Of a DNA stretch of 64,000 nucleotides, positions 55,671 to 64,000 are shown in pieces. The notes beneath the pieces were generated by a model. The model was not told where the DNA came from and did no database searches. It worked only from the letters and a program-made list of their open reading frames with translations. The position numbers and the translations under genes are program-made. Position 1 is the stretch's first letter. Each line of letters starts with the position of its first letter. Origin of the DNA: Sunxiuqinia dokdonensis (lineage in GTDB: Bacteria; Bacteroidota; Bacteroidia; Bacteroidales; Prolixibacteraceae); NCBI RefSeq assembly GCF_001270965.1, contig NZ_LGIA01000148.1, forward strand, positions 1 through 64,000. Direction: 5' to 3'.

Positions 55671-56405
55671 TGCAAAAGCGCGTTCTTTTTTGATTTTTTC
55701 GTAAGCCTCATTCACTTTCTGAAACTTTTCCTTGGCTGCATTCTGAAAATCGGTTCCCAAATAGCTCACCTTGTCCGGATGATATTTCATAGCCATTTTC
55801 CGATAGGCCTTTTTGATTTCTTCATCCGAAGCAGATTTCTCGACCTCTAATATTTTGTAAGCGGAATCGGTATTTGGAACGAACATCGACTGGATTGAGT
55901 CCAAATCTTTCGCGCTGATTCCCATGTTTCGGGCGATCAGTGTGATCATATTCATTTCCGTCGGATCGACTTTCCCATCAGCTTGTGCAATTCCAAACAA
56001 AAAATGCAGCAGCTGCAAACGCGACGCATAATCCATGTTCTTTTGAATTTGCCGGCAAACATCGGCAACCGGTATGTTCTGATTGAGCAGGTCGCGCAGC
56101 ATTTTAACAGCTTCCTGCGCCGAGCTTGCTCCAAAAGAGCGAACAAAGAACTGCTTTACGTAATCGAGCTCCGATTTTAGTACTTTGCCGTCTGCTTTCA
56201 TCACTGCGGCTACCAGTACCAGCAAGCTCATGACGTAACCACCGGTTGTTGTCCGGGCTGTTTGTGATGTTTGTGTGCCGTTTTGAGAAAGATTACCGGC
56301 CTCGCCGTCAACCATTGATCCGACGACAAATCCAACAATTCCTCCTATGGGACCAAAGAATGCCCATCCTAAACCGCCGGCTACCCATTTTGCAAATTTA
56401 CCCAT
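55668..56405 (-). CDS. TerB/DnaJ-domain co-chaperone (DjlA-like)
   Basis: The 245-residue protein has an N-terminal glycine-zipper membrane segment (about 7-30; [19 protein letters not shown]), a TerB-like helical domain (about 55-165) and a C-terminal J domain (about 175-240). In the J domain the HPD motif (KYHPDKV) that stimulates DnaK is intact, preceded by [20 protein letters not shown]. This is the DjlA arrangement. Its start overlaps the coaE stop by 8 bp, so it is the last gene of the ybbR-coaE-djlA unit. Confidence 0.9.
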   Translation of the reverse strand: MGKFAKWVAGGLGWAFFGPIGGIVGFVVGSMVDGEAGNLSQNGTQTSQTARTTTGGYVMSLLVLVAAVMKADGKVLKSELDYVKQFFVRSFGASSAQEAVKMLRDLLNQNIPVADVCRQIQKNMDYASRLQLLHFLFGIAQADGKVDPTEMNMITLIARNMGISAKDLDSIQSMFVPNTDSAYKILEVEKSASDEEIKKAYRKMAMKYHPDKVSYLGTDFQNAAKEKFQKVNEAYEKIKKERAFA

Positions 56406-56985
56406 GCTTTCTAAATTTTTGATCTAGTTCAATTAATACAGGAAGTATCAATTCCTGGTTGTCATTTTTAATAATATAATCGGCCAGTTTCCTTTTTTCT
56501 TCATCCGGCCATTGTTTGGCTATGCGTTCTTTAATTTCTTGCATCGAACGCTGGTCTCGTTTCATCACCCTCGCAATTCGGTCTTCTTCGGGAGCGGTTA
56601 CCAGCATGTTAAAGTCCATTATCTGGTAAAATCCACTTTCAAAAAGAATAGCAGCCTCATGAATAATGTAAGGCGACCGTTGCTTATTGCACCAATCGAA
56701 AAAATAATTGCGTACTTCGGGATGCACTATCGCATTGACTTTTTGCAGCAAAAGTGGCGAATTAAAGATGATGCCAGCCAGTTTTTTTCGGTCAATGGTC
56801 TGGTTTTTCTGGTAAATGTCTTTCCCGAAATGAAGGATCATTTTACTGCGGACAACGGACGATTCGTTGATGATTCGTTTGGCTTCCAGATCGGCATAAA
56901 ATACCGGAATTCCCAATAAGCTGAAAAAATGGCAAATGGTGGATTTTCCACTGCCAATTCCACCTGTGATACCTACTTTAAACAT
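56398..56985 (-). CDS. coaE: dephospho-CoA kinase
   Basis: From ATG 56985 the enzyme has 195 residues. The P-loop [12 protein letters not shown] (about 5-16) is at the very N-terminus, as in CoaE, and the lid region contains [40 protein letters not shown] carries the conserved D-x2-I-x-N-D block. It phosphorylates dephospho-CoA, the last step of CoA synthesis. The longer frame from 57033 overlaps ybbR and adds 16 residues without family likeness. It overlaps djlA by 8 bp. Confidence 0.95.
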   Translation of the reverse strand: MFKVGITGGIGSGKSTICHFFSLLGIPVFYADLEAKRIINESSVVRSKMILHFGKDIYQKNQTIDRKKLAGIIFNSPLLLQKVNAIVHPEVRNYFFDWCNKQRSPYIIHEAAILFESGFYQIMDFNMLVTAPEEDRIARVMKRDQRSMQEIKERIAKQWPDEEKRKLADYIIKNDNQELILPVLIELDQKFRKHG

Positions 56986-56989
56986 ACTT

Positions 56990-57985
56990 TTATTTTTCAA
57001 TGAGGTACTCAATTTTCTTTGGCAAAAAGTCAACCGACTTCAGATGATTTGGAATGTTCTCCAAAGTAACCGGCAAATAGTCAACTTTGTTTTCAATGTC
57101 GGCATACGATACCGAGGCTCTAAAATCGGAGGGATCAATTTCAGAAAACCGGCTCAATCCAATCATAAAGCTAACCTTAACTTCAGCCGGGAAAAAGTTG
57201 ATTTTAAAGTTGTCCGGGATACTGTCGATGGTGACTGGAATGGCCAGTTGTTTCTCGGTGTATTCTTCAACCGGAATTTGGATGGTGACCTTTTTGGGAG
57301 CGAACTCAACAATATTGATCGTTTGAAGAGAGGCTGTGCGTTGCACCGAACCATCGAGTGTTTTGAGGTTTTGTGCTACGGTTTTGACCTGTGTCAAGGT
57401 GTCGAGTATCGATCGTGGCCCCATCACATCAACCGAGTCGGGAACGACACTGATTTCATCGTACAAATAATGTTGCTTTTTCAGTTGGAAGGTAACAATT
57501 GGGGTCACTTTTTTCTTTTGGGTGACAATTTGGTCAAACTGAAAATACACGGTGTCGGGTAAAATGCTCGTGACATTCAATTCGCTGCTGATTTGATCAG
57601 CCATGTTTTTTCTGTATTGCTGGCTTGGAATGGCATAGCGATTCTGGTTTTTATCTTCCATCGCTTCTCCGATAATTTCACCAACATTAAATACCAGCGG
57701 CGAAAATGCCATGCTTAACTTATAACGAAGCAAGGTAAAACCAAATGAACGGACATCGAGCACAAATTGGCGGGGTGGTTCGTTGATGAGCATTTTGTTT
57801 TTTGGAAGATTGGTATAACGCACCGGAAAGGAAAGTTCAACGTTGTACTCCTTTTCCAAGGCATTCAAAAGCCAAAAAACCGAAGCAATGCCGACACAAA
57901 TCAAGAAGATGGCCAGCTTTCGCTCATTCTTGATTTGAAACTTCTTTAAAAAGTACTTTGCCTTATTGGTCCATTTATTTTTCAC
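56990..57985 (-). CDS. YbbR-domain membrane protein
   Basis: The 331-residue protein has a short basic cytosolic start, a TM helix (about 24-42; LAIFLICVGIASVFWLLNAL) and three or more YbbR-like domains outside the membrane (for example VDVMGPRSILDTLTQVKTVA and KKVTIQIPVEEY). In Firmicutes the YbbR protein CdaR controls the c-di-AMP cyclase CdaA, but no cyclase gene is adjacent here. It leads a unit with coaE and djlA (4-bp gap to coaE). The -7 box lies only 5 bases before its ATG. Confidence 0.87.
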   Translation of the reverse strand: MKNKWTNKAKYFLKKFQIKNERKLAIFLICVGIASVFWLLNALEKEYNVELSFPVRYTNLPKNKMLINEPPRQFVLDVRSFGFTLLRYKLSMAFSPLVFNVGEIIGEAMEDKNQNRYAIPSQQYRKNMADQISSELNVTSILPDTVYFQFDQIVTQKKKVTPIVTFQLKKQHYLYDEISVVPDSVDVMGPRSILDTLTQVKTVAQNLKTLDGSVQRTASLQTINIVEFAPKKVTIQIPVEEYTEKQLAIPVTIDSIPDNFKINFFPAEVKVSFMIGLSRFSEIDPSDFRASVSYADIENKVDYLPVTLENIPNHLKSVDFLPKKIEYLIEK

Positions 57986-57990
57986 GAAAT

Positions 57991-57998
57991 CAAAGATA
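57991..57998 (-). promoter_or_regulatory. -7 box of ybbR, next to yajC terminator
   Basis: Minus-strand TATCTTTG ends 5 bases before the ybbR ATG; the mRNA may be leaderless. Confidence 0.4.
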
Positions 57999-58030
57999 AA
58001 AAAAAAGGGTTGACTTGTGGTCGACCCTTT
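57996..58030 (-). terminator. terminator of nusB-DUF1573-yajC
   Basis: Minus-strand AAAGGGTCGAC and GTCAACCCTTT pair around a 4-base loop, followed by T residues. Confidence 0.82.
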
Positions 58031-58052
58031 TCGTCATTTGATCAATCTAATA

Positions 58053-58367
58053 TTATTTTTGCGGAGTTACATCTGACATGTCCTTAACCACGGCGCTTTT
58101 GTCAACACGCAGTTTTACATTGTCGTCCACCTGGAGCAACAGGTAAGTTTCTTTTATTTCAACAACTTTACCGTAGATTCCGCCGGTTGTTACCACTTTG
58201 TCGCCTTTTGCAAGACTTTCACGAAATTTTTTCAATTCCTTCTGACGTTTTACCTGTGGTCTGATCATGAAAAAATAGAATACCACAATGATCAGAATCA
58301 AAGGTAAAAATGTAGTAATCGGATTTTGCTCGGCACCGGGTTGCGGGGCCATCAATAAGTAGTTCAT
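58053..58367 (-). CDS. yajC: preprotein translocase subunit YajC
   Basis: The 104-residue protein has one TM helix (about 18-40; [20 protein letters not shown]), and the following [33 protein letters not shown] (read in two parts, [13 protein letters not shown] and [15 protein letters not shown]) is the YajC signature. It associates with SecDF in the Sec translocon. It is the last gene of nusB-DUF1573-yajC, 11 bp after the DUF1573 gene. Confidence 0.96.
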   Translation of the reverse strand: MNYLLMAPQPGAEQNPITTFLPLILIIVVFYFFMIRPQVKRQKELKKFRESLAKGDKVVTTGGIYGKVVEIKETYLLLQVDDNVKLRVDKSAVVKDMSDVTPQK

Positions 58368-58378
58368 CTTTTTATTCT

Positions 58379-58801
58379 TTAGTTTTTACTATATAAATTT
58401 ATTAGCTCATTATTTACAGTCGCTACAATGGCAAGCTTGGCTGTTGGCGCTTGTGTATTGGCATAAACCATGATTTCCTTGTAAATCCGTCCGGTTTCTC
58501 CGGCACTGTTAAAAACCACTTCAATAAAATCCGATTCTCCCGGAGCAATCGGCTCTTCTGGGAAATGAATGGTTATACAACCACAGTCGGCTTCAACTTT
58601 TTCGATAATTAGAGTTCCATCGCCGGAGTTCGAAAATCCGAAGCTAAAGGAAACAACTTCGCCTGCCTGCAAGCTCCCAAAATTATAGAATTCTTCCTGA
58701 AACTCAAACTTTGGCGTACCTGTGTTTGTCGTTGTTTTGCTGTCCTTGTTTTGACAGCCCAAAAGGACAAGTAGCATGACAATGGCGGCCGTGTTTTTCA
58801 T
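58379..58801 (-). CDS. DUF1573 lipoprotein
   Basis: The 140-residue protein has a lipoprotein signal ([12 protein letters not shown], Cys near 16) and a DUF1573 domain (about 30-125): [20 protein letters not shown] and [20 protein letters not shown], the latter with the paired Cys seen across the family. DUF1573 is an Ig-like/ASH-type domain, function unknown. Its ATG overlaps the nusB stop by 4 bp. Confidence 0.9.
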   Translation of the reverse strand: MKNTAAIVMLLVLLGCQNKDSKTTTNTGTPKFEFQEEFYNFGSLQAGEVVSFSFGFSNSGDGTLIIEKVEADCGCITIHFPEEPIAPGESDFIEVVFNSAGETGRIYKEIMVYANTQAPTAKLAIVATVNNELINLYSKN

Positions 58802-59763
58802 GACGGAGAGTTGTCGTCTTCGCCAATTAATCCGCGCCCGGCTTTCAGGATTTTATTTTCCGTTTTCAGCGCTTTCAATGCTTTGTCCAAAATTCCGTTG
58901 ATAAAGTTCCGGCTTTTCTTGGTGCTGTAATATTTCGACAACTCGATGTATTCGTTTAGTGTCACCTTCGTCGGAATGGATGGGAAATACAGAAATTCGG
59001 CAATGGCCATTTCCAGAATCAACTCGTCAATAAAGGCAATTCGCTCGACATCCCAGTTGACGGTGTACTTGGTCACGATTCCTTTCAGCTCGTCGTGGTT
59101 AAGTACCACTTTGCGATAGAGGTCCTTGGAAAACTGACGATCTTCCTCATCTTTAAACATGGGCAGCAGTGTCTGGTTTTCGCGGGTATATTCCTTAAAT
59201 TTCTTCAACGTTTTAAGAATCATGCTCACCACAAAATCCAAATCATCATTCCAATAAATACTCTGTTCTTCCAAAATGATTGCCAGGTCTTCCGACTGAA
59301 GAATGACTTCGGCCATCAGTTGCTCAACGAATTTCCGGTCATCCTGGTAGGTGTGTTGGGCCGCTTCCATGTAGCTTTTATAAAAATCGCTGGCTAGCAC
59401 TTCGGTGTATAATTTCCGAATCAGCTCCGGTTCATTCACCCAGCTTAACTTCGATTGAGCCAGGTATTTAGTCAAACTTTCATTGGTTTGTAACTGGGCA
59501 ATCAATTGGTTCCGAATAAATCGGGTGTTTGGATTCAGATCTTCTTCGGTTGGAAAATGTTTTTTCTTCCGGAGTTCGATGACTGATTCAGCATGTTTGC
59601 TAATTTCAATTACCAAATCCAACAAATAATGGTAGAGGTCGTATGTTTTCTGGATACTGAAGAAGAGTTCTTTCTCGGTATTGTTAATTGATTTGTCAGG
59701 AGTGGAATAAAAGGCGTACAAAACCTGCAAAACTTTAATGCGGATAATTCTTCTGCTAATCAT
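58798..59763 (-). CDS. nusB: transcription antitermination factor NusB (long form)
   Basis: The 321-residue protein is about twice the size of E. coli NusB: an N-terminal helical extension (about 1-180) precedes a canonical NusB fold (about 185-310). The latter holds DVERIAFIDELILEMAIAEFLYFP and TKVTLNEYIELSKYYSTKKS. Long NusB is normal in Bacteroidota. It acts with NusE (S10) on boxA of rRNA operons. Start ATG at 59763 follows a consensus promoter. Confidence 0.95.
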   Translation of the reverse strand: MISRRIIRIKVLQVLYAFYSTPDKSINNTEKELFFSIQKTYDLYHYLLDLVIEISKHAESVIELRKKKHFPTEEDLNPNTRFIRNQLIAQLQTNESLTKYLAQSKLSWVNEPELIRKLYTEVLASDFYKSYMEAAQHTYQDDRKFVEQLMAEVILQSEDLAIILEEQSIYWNDDLDFVVSMILKTLKKFKEYTRENQTLLPMFKDEEDRQFSKDLYRKVVLNHDELKGIVTKYTVNWDVERIAFIDELILEMAIAEFLYFPSIPTKVTLNEYIELSKYYSTKKSRNFINGILDKALKALKTENKILKAGRGLIGEDDNSPS

Positions 59764-59794
59764 TGTCTTAGAACTAGTTTTCTTTTGAGGGTGG

Positions 59795-59826
59795 CAAAGT
59801 TACACAAATTCTTTTCTGCTCTACAA
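59795..59826 (-). promoter_or_regulatory. promoter of nusB operon
   Basis: On the minus strand TTG at 59824-59826, a 21-base spacer and TAACTTTG at 59795-59802 match the Bacteroidota consensus; about 31 bases before the nusB ATG. Confidence 0.6.
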
Positions 59827-59829
59827 CAT

Positions 59830-60552
59830 CTATTCGTTTTTTTCATCCTTTCTTTCGTAAGCTTCGGCGGTGTGCGTGCTTGTAAAAAATGTGGCATCTG
59901 CTTCATTGTCCTCATCCGGTTCATCTTCCCATTCAAAGTGTGGTCGTTTTGGTCCTTGATGGCGATAATAGATGCTGAGGAGTAGTCCGCTTGCGGCGCC
60001 CCACAAATGGCTTTCCCACGACACGTCGGGTTTGAGTGGGAAAATTCCCCAGAACATGCCGCCATAGAGAAAAACGACAATAATCGCGATGGTAAGCAGT
60101 TTTACATCGTTTCGAAAAATTCCGCTGAAAAACAGGAAAGAGGCCAATCCATAAACGACACCGCTTGCTCCAATATGCCAGGCTTCGCGCCCTCCAAGCC
60201 AAACACACAGGCCCGACAGAAAATACACCAGGATGAAGATTCGGTAGGCCAGTTTCCGGTAGAAATAGAAAAGAGCCAGCGAAAGCACAAAAAATGGGAT
60301 GGAGTTGGCTGCCAGATGTTTGTATCCGCTGTGGATGAACGGTGAGAAAAGAATGCCTTTTAGTCCTTTCAGCTCAAGCGGATAAATGCCATAAACGGCG
60401 AAATTAACATTCAATGTAGATTCAACTAAAAATACCAGCCAAAAAGCCAGCAGGAAAAGGCTGGGAAATACCAAGCTGTGCCTGAAAATTTTCTTTTCAA
60501 GCTCCGGGTCGGTCAGTTCGTGTTTTGGTGGGTAGTAGTTGAATATGGGCAT
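59830..60552 (-). CDS. rhomboid intramembrane serine protease
   Basis: The 240-residue membrane protease has six TM helices. The catalytic Ser is in GASGVVYGLASFLFF (about 129-143) and the catalytic His in WESHLWGAASGLLL (about 180-193), giving the Ser-His dyad. An acidic cytosolic tail (EWEDEPDEDNEAD) follows. It cleaves membrane proteins within or near the bilayer; the substrate is unknown. Its ATG directly abuts the stop of the threonine aldolase gene, suggesting co-transcription. Confidence 0.92.
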   Translation of the reverse strand: MPIFNYYPPKHELTDPELEKKIFRHSLVFPSLFLLAFWLVFLVESTLNVNFAVYGIYPLELKGLKGILFSPFIHSGYKHLAANSIPFFVLSLALFYFYRKLAYRIFILVYFLSGLCVWLGGREAWHIGASGVVYGLASFLFFSGIFRNDVKLLTIAIIVVFLYGGMFWGIFPLKPDVSWESHLWGAASGLLLSIYYRHQGPKRPHFEWEDEPDEDNEADATFFTSTHTAEAYERKDEKNE

Positions 60553-61575
60553 TTAAATTAGTTTGTCGATTAAGCGTACAAATCCGTAGATATCTTCTTC
60601 GGTCGTATCAAAAGAGGTCATCCAGCGTACTTCAGACGTGGACTCGTTCCATACATAGAAAAAGTACTTTTCCTGAAGTTTAGGAATCACTTCTTTCGGA
60701 AGTAGGGCAAACACGCCATTGGCTTCGGTTTTTTGCGTGAGTTTTACTTTGCCGGTTTTCAGCACTTCTTTTTCAAGTAGTTTGGCCATTTTGTTGGCAT
60801 GCGATGCATTGGTTTTCCACAAGTCGTTTTTGAAATAAGCCAGAAACTGAGCTCCCACGAAGCGCATTTTCGAAAAAAGCTGCATACTTTGCTTGCGAAT
60901 ATATTTGGTATTGGCGGTGAGCCCGGGATTGAAAAATACAACAGCTTCGCCCATGAGCATGCCATTTTTTGTGCCGCCAAACGAAAGCAGATCCACGCCG
61001 GCATCTTTTGTGAAAGCCTTAAATGGAAGCCCCAGAGCCACCGCGGCATTGGCAATTCGAGCGCCGTCCATGTGCAGCAGCATGTTGTGGCGGTGGGCGA
61101 GCGCCGCGATTGCTTTAATTTCTTCAACCGAATAAACGGTGCCCAACTCCGTCACTTGCGAAATGGAAATAACCTTGGGTTGCGAGTGATGTTCAAAATC
61201 GAAACCGTGCAAGTATTTTTGAATACCAGCGGGTGTAATTTTGCCTTTTTCGCTGGGAACAGGCAACAGCTTGCAGCCGGTGAATTTTTCAGGGGCGCCA
61301 CACTCGTCCACTTCAATGTGGGCGGTATCGGCACAAATGATGGAATGAAACGAGTGGGTGACCGTTGAAAGGGCCAGCACATTGGCGCCTGTTCCGTTAA
61401 AAACAAAATACACATCGGTTTCTGTTCCAAATTCTTTTTTAAACAGTCCAATCGCTTCCCGGGTCACCGGGTCGTCACCATAGCCAACCACATGCCCTGT
61501 GTTGGCTTGTTCTATTGATTTTAGAATCTCCGGATGTACTCCGGCATTATTATCGCTGGCAAAGCCTCTGCTCAT
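60553..61575 (-). CDS. low-specificity L-threonine aldolase
   Basis: From ATG 61575 the enzyme has 340 residues; ten further codons upstream lack likeness to the family. It is a fold-type I PLP enzyme with N-terminal MSRGFASDNNAGVHPEIL, an aspartate for the pyridine nitrogen in HMDGARIANA and the PLP-lysine in SFGGTKNGMLMGEA (about 201-214). It splits threonine or allo-threonine into glycine and acetaldehyde. Rhomboid follows without gap. Confidence 0.92.
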   Translation of the reverse strand: MSRGFASDNNAGVHPEILKSIEQANTGHVVGYGDDPVTREAIGLFKKEFGTETDVYFVFNGTGANVLALSTVTHSFHSIICADTAHIEVDECGAPEKFTGCKLLPVPSEKGKITPAGIQKYLHGFDFEHHSQPKVISISQVTELGTVYSVEEIKAIAALAHRHNMLLHMDGARIANAAVALGLPFKAFTKDAGVDLLSFGGTKNGMLMGEAVVFFNPGLTANTKYIRKQSMQLFSKMRFVGAQFLAYFKNDLWKTNASHANKMAKLLEKEVLKTGKVKLTQKTEANGVFALLPKEVIPKLQEKYFFYVWNESTSEVRWMTSFDTTEEDIYGFVRLIDKLI

Positions 61576-61731
61576 GATCTGATTTTTTAATTGAGGGTTT
61601 AACAATTTAAAGGTACTCGTGTTTTAACTTTACAACAGCCAGCTCATTGGTTTTTTATTTGGAATACTTTTTCGCACTGGAGTTGTAAGGCAGCATAAAA
61701 GAAAAGAAAAATTTGAACCCAGCAAATTCGA

Positions 61732-63042
61732 ATGAAAGAAAAAATTAACCTGTTTTGGTTTCGTCGCGACCTGAGAATTGCAGACAATCATGGCTTGTAC
61801 AGCGCACTTACTTCGGGAAAACCGGTGTTGCCGGTGTTTATTTACGACACCAACATCTTGAATGATCTGAATGACGATGACAGTAGGGTGGAGTTTATTG
61901 CTGGGCAGGTAAACAGGTTGAAGGTGGAGTTTGAACGGCACAACAGCACGCTGTGGATTTTTCACGGAAAACCCTTGGCGGCCTTTAAACGTTTGTGGGT
62001 GGAATATGAAATTGACACAGTTTATACGAATGAGGATTACGAACCCTACGCCCGTGAGCGCGACGAACGGGTGCAATCGTTCTTGAGCTCTGGCGGCGTA
62101 AGCTTTCAGTCTTTGAAAGATCAGCTGATTTTTCACAAAGATGAAATTGTGAAACCCGATGGGAAGCCCTACACCGTTTTTACGCCGTACAGCAAAAAGT
62201 GGCTTCAAAAGCTAAACAATCGTCTGCCAGAAAGTTATCCTTCAGAAAAGCACCTGCGAAATTTATTGAAAACCGAACCCATGGATGAGGTGAGCTTACG
62301 CGACCTGGGTTTTCGAAAGGGGAAACTTGAGTTTCCGGAGAAGAAGATTGATGCAGGCTTACTGAATGAATATGCCGCCCGCCGCGACTTCCCGGCACAG
62401 GATGGTACTTCGCATTTGGGTATTCACCTGCGTTTCGGAACAATCAGTATCCGGCAGTTGACCCGAAAGGCGATGCAACATTCGGCTGTATTTTTAAATG
62501 AGCTGATTTGGCGAAACTTCTACATGGATATTCTTTGGCACTTTCCACATGTTGAAAAGCACGCTTTTAAACCGGCCTATGATTTTATTCCCTGGCTAAA
62601 TTCAGAAAAGAATTTTGCGCGATGGAGCGAAGGAACAACTGGCTATCCGCTGGTCGATGCCGGCATGCGAGAATTAAACGAAACGGGCTACATGCATAAC
62701 CGCATTCGCATGGTAACTGCCAGCTTTTTGTGCAAGCACCTGCTGATTGACTGGCGGTGGGGCGAAGCTTACTTTGCAGAAAAGCTGCTGGATTATGAGC
62801 TGGCTTCGAACAATGGCGGCTGGCAATGGGCCGCCGGAACAGGTTGCGATGCGGCGCCGTATTTCCGGGTGTTTAACCCCAGTTTGCAAGCTCAAAAGTT
62901 CGATCCCGACTTGAAATACATTCGTCGTTGGGTTCCTGAGTTTGAAAGTCCGAATTATCCGCGGCCAATCGTCGATCATGCCACGGCCCGGCAACGCGCC
63001 ATTGATATCTACAAAAAAGCGCTGGCAGATGGACGAACCTAG
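61732..63042 (+). CDS. DNA photolyase / cryptochrome-family protein
   Basis: The 436-residue flavoprotein has an N-terminal photolyase domain for the antenna (about 1-130; FWFRRDLRIADNHGL) and a C-terminal FAD domain (about 200-430). WRNFYMDILWHFP, YMHNRIRMVTASFLCKHLLIDW and NNGGWQWAAGTGCDAAPYFR are the usual FAD and DNA contacts. The aromatic electron-transfer Trp residues of class-I CPD photolyases are present in this last stretch. The CPD repair role is likely; a cryptochrome role is not excluded. The 22-bp repeat array follows its 3' end. Confidence 0.93.
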   Translation: MKEKINLFWFRRDLRIADNHGLYSALTSGKPVLPVFIYDTNILNDLNDDDSRVEFIAGQVNRLKVEFERHNSTLWIFHGKPLAAFKRLWVEYEIDTVYTNEDYEPYARERDERVQSFLSSGGVSFQSLKDQLIFHKDEIVKPDGKPYTVFTPYSKKWLQKLNNRLPESYPSEKHLRNLLKTEPMDEVSLRDLGFRKGKLEFPEKKIDAGLLNEYAARRDFPAQDGTSHLGIHLRFGTISIRQLTRKAMQHSAVFLNELIWRNFYMDILWHFPHVEKHAFKPAYDFIPWLNSEKNFARWSEGTTGYPLVDAGMRELNETGYMHNRIRMVTASFLCKHLLIDWRWGEAYFAEKLLDYELASNNGGWQWAAGTGCDAAPYFRVFNPSLQAQKFDPDLKYIRRWVPEFESPNYPRPIVDHATARQRAIDIYKKALADGRT

Positions 63043-63086
63043 TGACGCTTTCACAGCTTTTTCCGGTTCGTTCTTTTCATAGGCGA

Positions 63087-63174
63087 AAAGTCACGTGTGG
63101 TTTTCCTTAAAGTCACGTGTGACTTTAACCGGAATCACGTGTGATTTCATCCAAAGTCACGTGTGACTTTTAAA
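63087..63174. repeat. four-unit 22-bp inverted-repeat array
   Basis: Four copies sit at exactly 22-bp pitch (63087, 63109, 63131, 63153). The best units contain AAAGTCACGTGTGACTTT, arms AAAGTCAC and GTGACTTT around a GT centre; unit 3 has AATCACGTGTGATT and unit 1 is asymmetric. It lies between the photolyase stop and the DUF433/DUF5615 pair, both on the plus strand. The 22-bp pitch rules out a repeated codon frame. Confidence 0.92.
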
Positions 63175-63310
63175 AGAGGCCTTTTGTTTCTGTGTTTTCT
63201 ATGAATGATTTCTTTTTCGGCTTGTGCAGTTTAATGAAATTGGCCGGGCCCCACACTCCAGCAAAACATCATCGTTCCAGATAGTTTTAGGAGAGAATTG
63301 AAAATTTGAC

Positions 63311-63318
63311 TAAGTTTG
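63311..63318 (+). promoter_or_regulatory. candidate -7 box for the toxin-antitoxin pair
   Basis: TAAGTTTG, 16 bases before the DUF433 ATG. Confidence 0.4.
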
Positions 63319-63334
63319 TGAAAAGGAAAATCAA

Positions 63335-63559
63335 ATGATTGAATACAAAGCCATAATAAAGAGAAATCCTAACAAAAGATTTGGAAAACCTTGCGTTAGA
63401 GACACGAGGATTACCGTGTTTGATGTGCTGGGATGGTTGGCATCTGGAATGACTATTGATGAAATTATTGATGATTTTCCTGAATTGACCGTGGATGATA
63501 TTAAAGCATGCTTGGCCTATGCTGCAGATCGGGAGCATAAAATTCAGCACGCATCATGA
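63335..63559 (+). CDS. DUF433 antitoxin-like protein
   Basis: The 74-residue protein has the DUF433 signature: RNPNKRFGKPCVRDTRITVFDVLGWLASG (in parts: GKPCVRDTRITVFD and LGWLASGMTIDEIIDDFP), a small winged-helix DNA-binding fold. DUF433 proteins are usual partners of DUF5615 PIN-like toxins and probably repress their own promoter. Its stop overlaps the toxin start by 4 bp (ATGA). It may be linked to the -7 box at 63311 and the array further upstream. Confidence 0.9.
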   Translation: MIEYKAIIKRNPNKRFGKPCVRDTRITVFDVLGWLASGMTIDEIIDDFPELTVDDIKACLAYAADREHKIQHAS

Positions 63560-63897
63560 GACTGCTTTTTGATCAAAACATCTCCTTTCGGATTACAAAA
63601 AAGCTGACTGTTTTATTTCCTGAGTGTAGGCATGTTTCGGATTGCGGGTTAATGAACTGTGAAGACCATGAAATCTGGGAGTACGCACAAAAAAATGACT
63701 ACTCAATTGTAACATTTGATTCCGATTTTTATGACATAAGTGTCATAGATGGCCATCCTCCAAAGATCATTTGGATCAGGATAGGTAATCTGACAACAAA
63801 GGACATTGTTCAGCTTTTGACAAAAAATAAAGCGGTGATTGATAAGTTTATTGATAGCGACGATTTTAAAGATATTTCTTGTCTAGAAATTGATTAA
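63556..63897 (+). CDS. DUF5615 PIN-like toxin
   Basis: The 113-residue protein is a DUF5615/Mut7-C-like PIN-domain relative. It opens with the conserved LLFDQNISFRITKKL (Asp near residue 5) and has HVSDCGL and VTFDSDFYDIS (acidic pair near 55-57), the expected metal-binding carboxylates. The C-terminus has KIIWIRIGNLTT. By family it is a putative RNA-cleaving toxin; activity is untested. It overlaps the DUF433 gene by 4 bp and is the last complete gene. Confidence 0.88.
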   Translation: MRLLFDQNISFRITKKLTVLFPECRHVSDCGLMNCEDHEIWEYAQKNDYSIVTFDSDFYDISVIDGHPPKIIWIRIGNLTTKDIVQLLTKNKAVIDKFIDSDDFKDISCLEID

Positions 63898-63927
63898 AAT
63901 CACATGCCCTGGCGAGTTTCAAACGGT

Positions 63928-63960
63928 GCCTAACAAATCGTCTCAAATCTCGACAGATAC
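63928..63960 (+). other. attC-like half-site candidate
   Basis: GTGCCTAACAAATCG followed by TCTCAA lies just after the toxin gene. Integron attC sites begin with GCCTAAC-type boxes, but the matching GTTAGGC box is not in the remaining 50-70 bases, so this is only a resemblance. Confidence 0.25.
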
Positions 63961-64000
63961 CTAATCGCATAGCCTTTTATGAATCCCCTTTTACCCAATT

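Overview
The window is chromosomal DNA of a Bacteroidota bacterium. Supporting this are TAnnTTTG-type -7 boxes with TTG/TTTG about 20 bases upstream, generally weak Shine-Dalgarno signals, a fused single-chain PurL, a long NusB, the DUF3276 (PUR-like) protein, the SatD-DUF3307 pair and a tricorn-type S41 protease. The gene mix fits a Marinilabiliales/Prolixibacteraceae-like lineage, but that is an inference and 16S or marker placement would be needed. No rRNA, tRNA, insertion sequence, prophage or CRISPR array was seen. Almost everything is housekeeping, with short accessory intergenic elements between genes.

Layout. 0-9 kb: a membrane-anchored acidic protein, a transglutaminase-like protein with uridine phosphorylase, a prohibitin-type SPFH protein, a PaaI-type thioesterase, a Gfo/Idh/MocA oxidoreductase, RlmF, PhnA and a secreted LRR protein. 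9-18 kb: a repeat-rich gap, tricorn protease, a histidine phosphatase, a HAD phosphatase, an AEC transporter, a CobW GTPase and TsaD. 18-25 kb: TamB, then an ExbB-ExbD-TonB operon. 24.7-32 kb: AroE/DUF368, RsmE, SixA, a YfcE-type phosphoesterase, SatD-DUF3307, PrmA and TpiA. 32-39 kb: a hybrid histidine kinase, a DsrE protein, a GH2 glycosidase and a YkgJ protein. 39-46.3 kb: PurL, then thrS-infC-rpmI-rplT. 46-55 kb: a second Gfo/Idh protein, a DEDD exonuclease, an OmpA/TSP3 protein, ArgS, Ffh, FolD and an M48 lipoprotein. 55-63 kb: the DUF3276 protein, a minus-strand block (threonine aldolase, rhomboid; nusB-DUF1573-yajC; ybbR-coaE-djlA) and a photolyase. The window ends with a DUF433/DUF5615 toxin-antitoxin pair.

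The least explained features are intergenic. Three arrays of degenerate direct repeats have a pitch of two DNA helical turns: 21 bp at 8322-8573, 21 bp at 16719-16928, and exactly 22 bp at 63087-63174. Units in at least two arrays carry an internal dyad, the three sequences differ, and each array sits in a gap between two co-directional genes. Two further loci (50-81 and 13863-13884) share an 11-bp repeat. A 12 x 7-bp repeat runs into the TTG start of the CobW gene. infC seems to start at a non-canonical ATC codon behind a strong Shine-Dalgarno. Together these are the best candidates for undescribed biology here.
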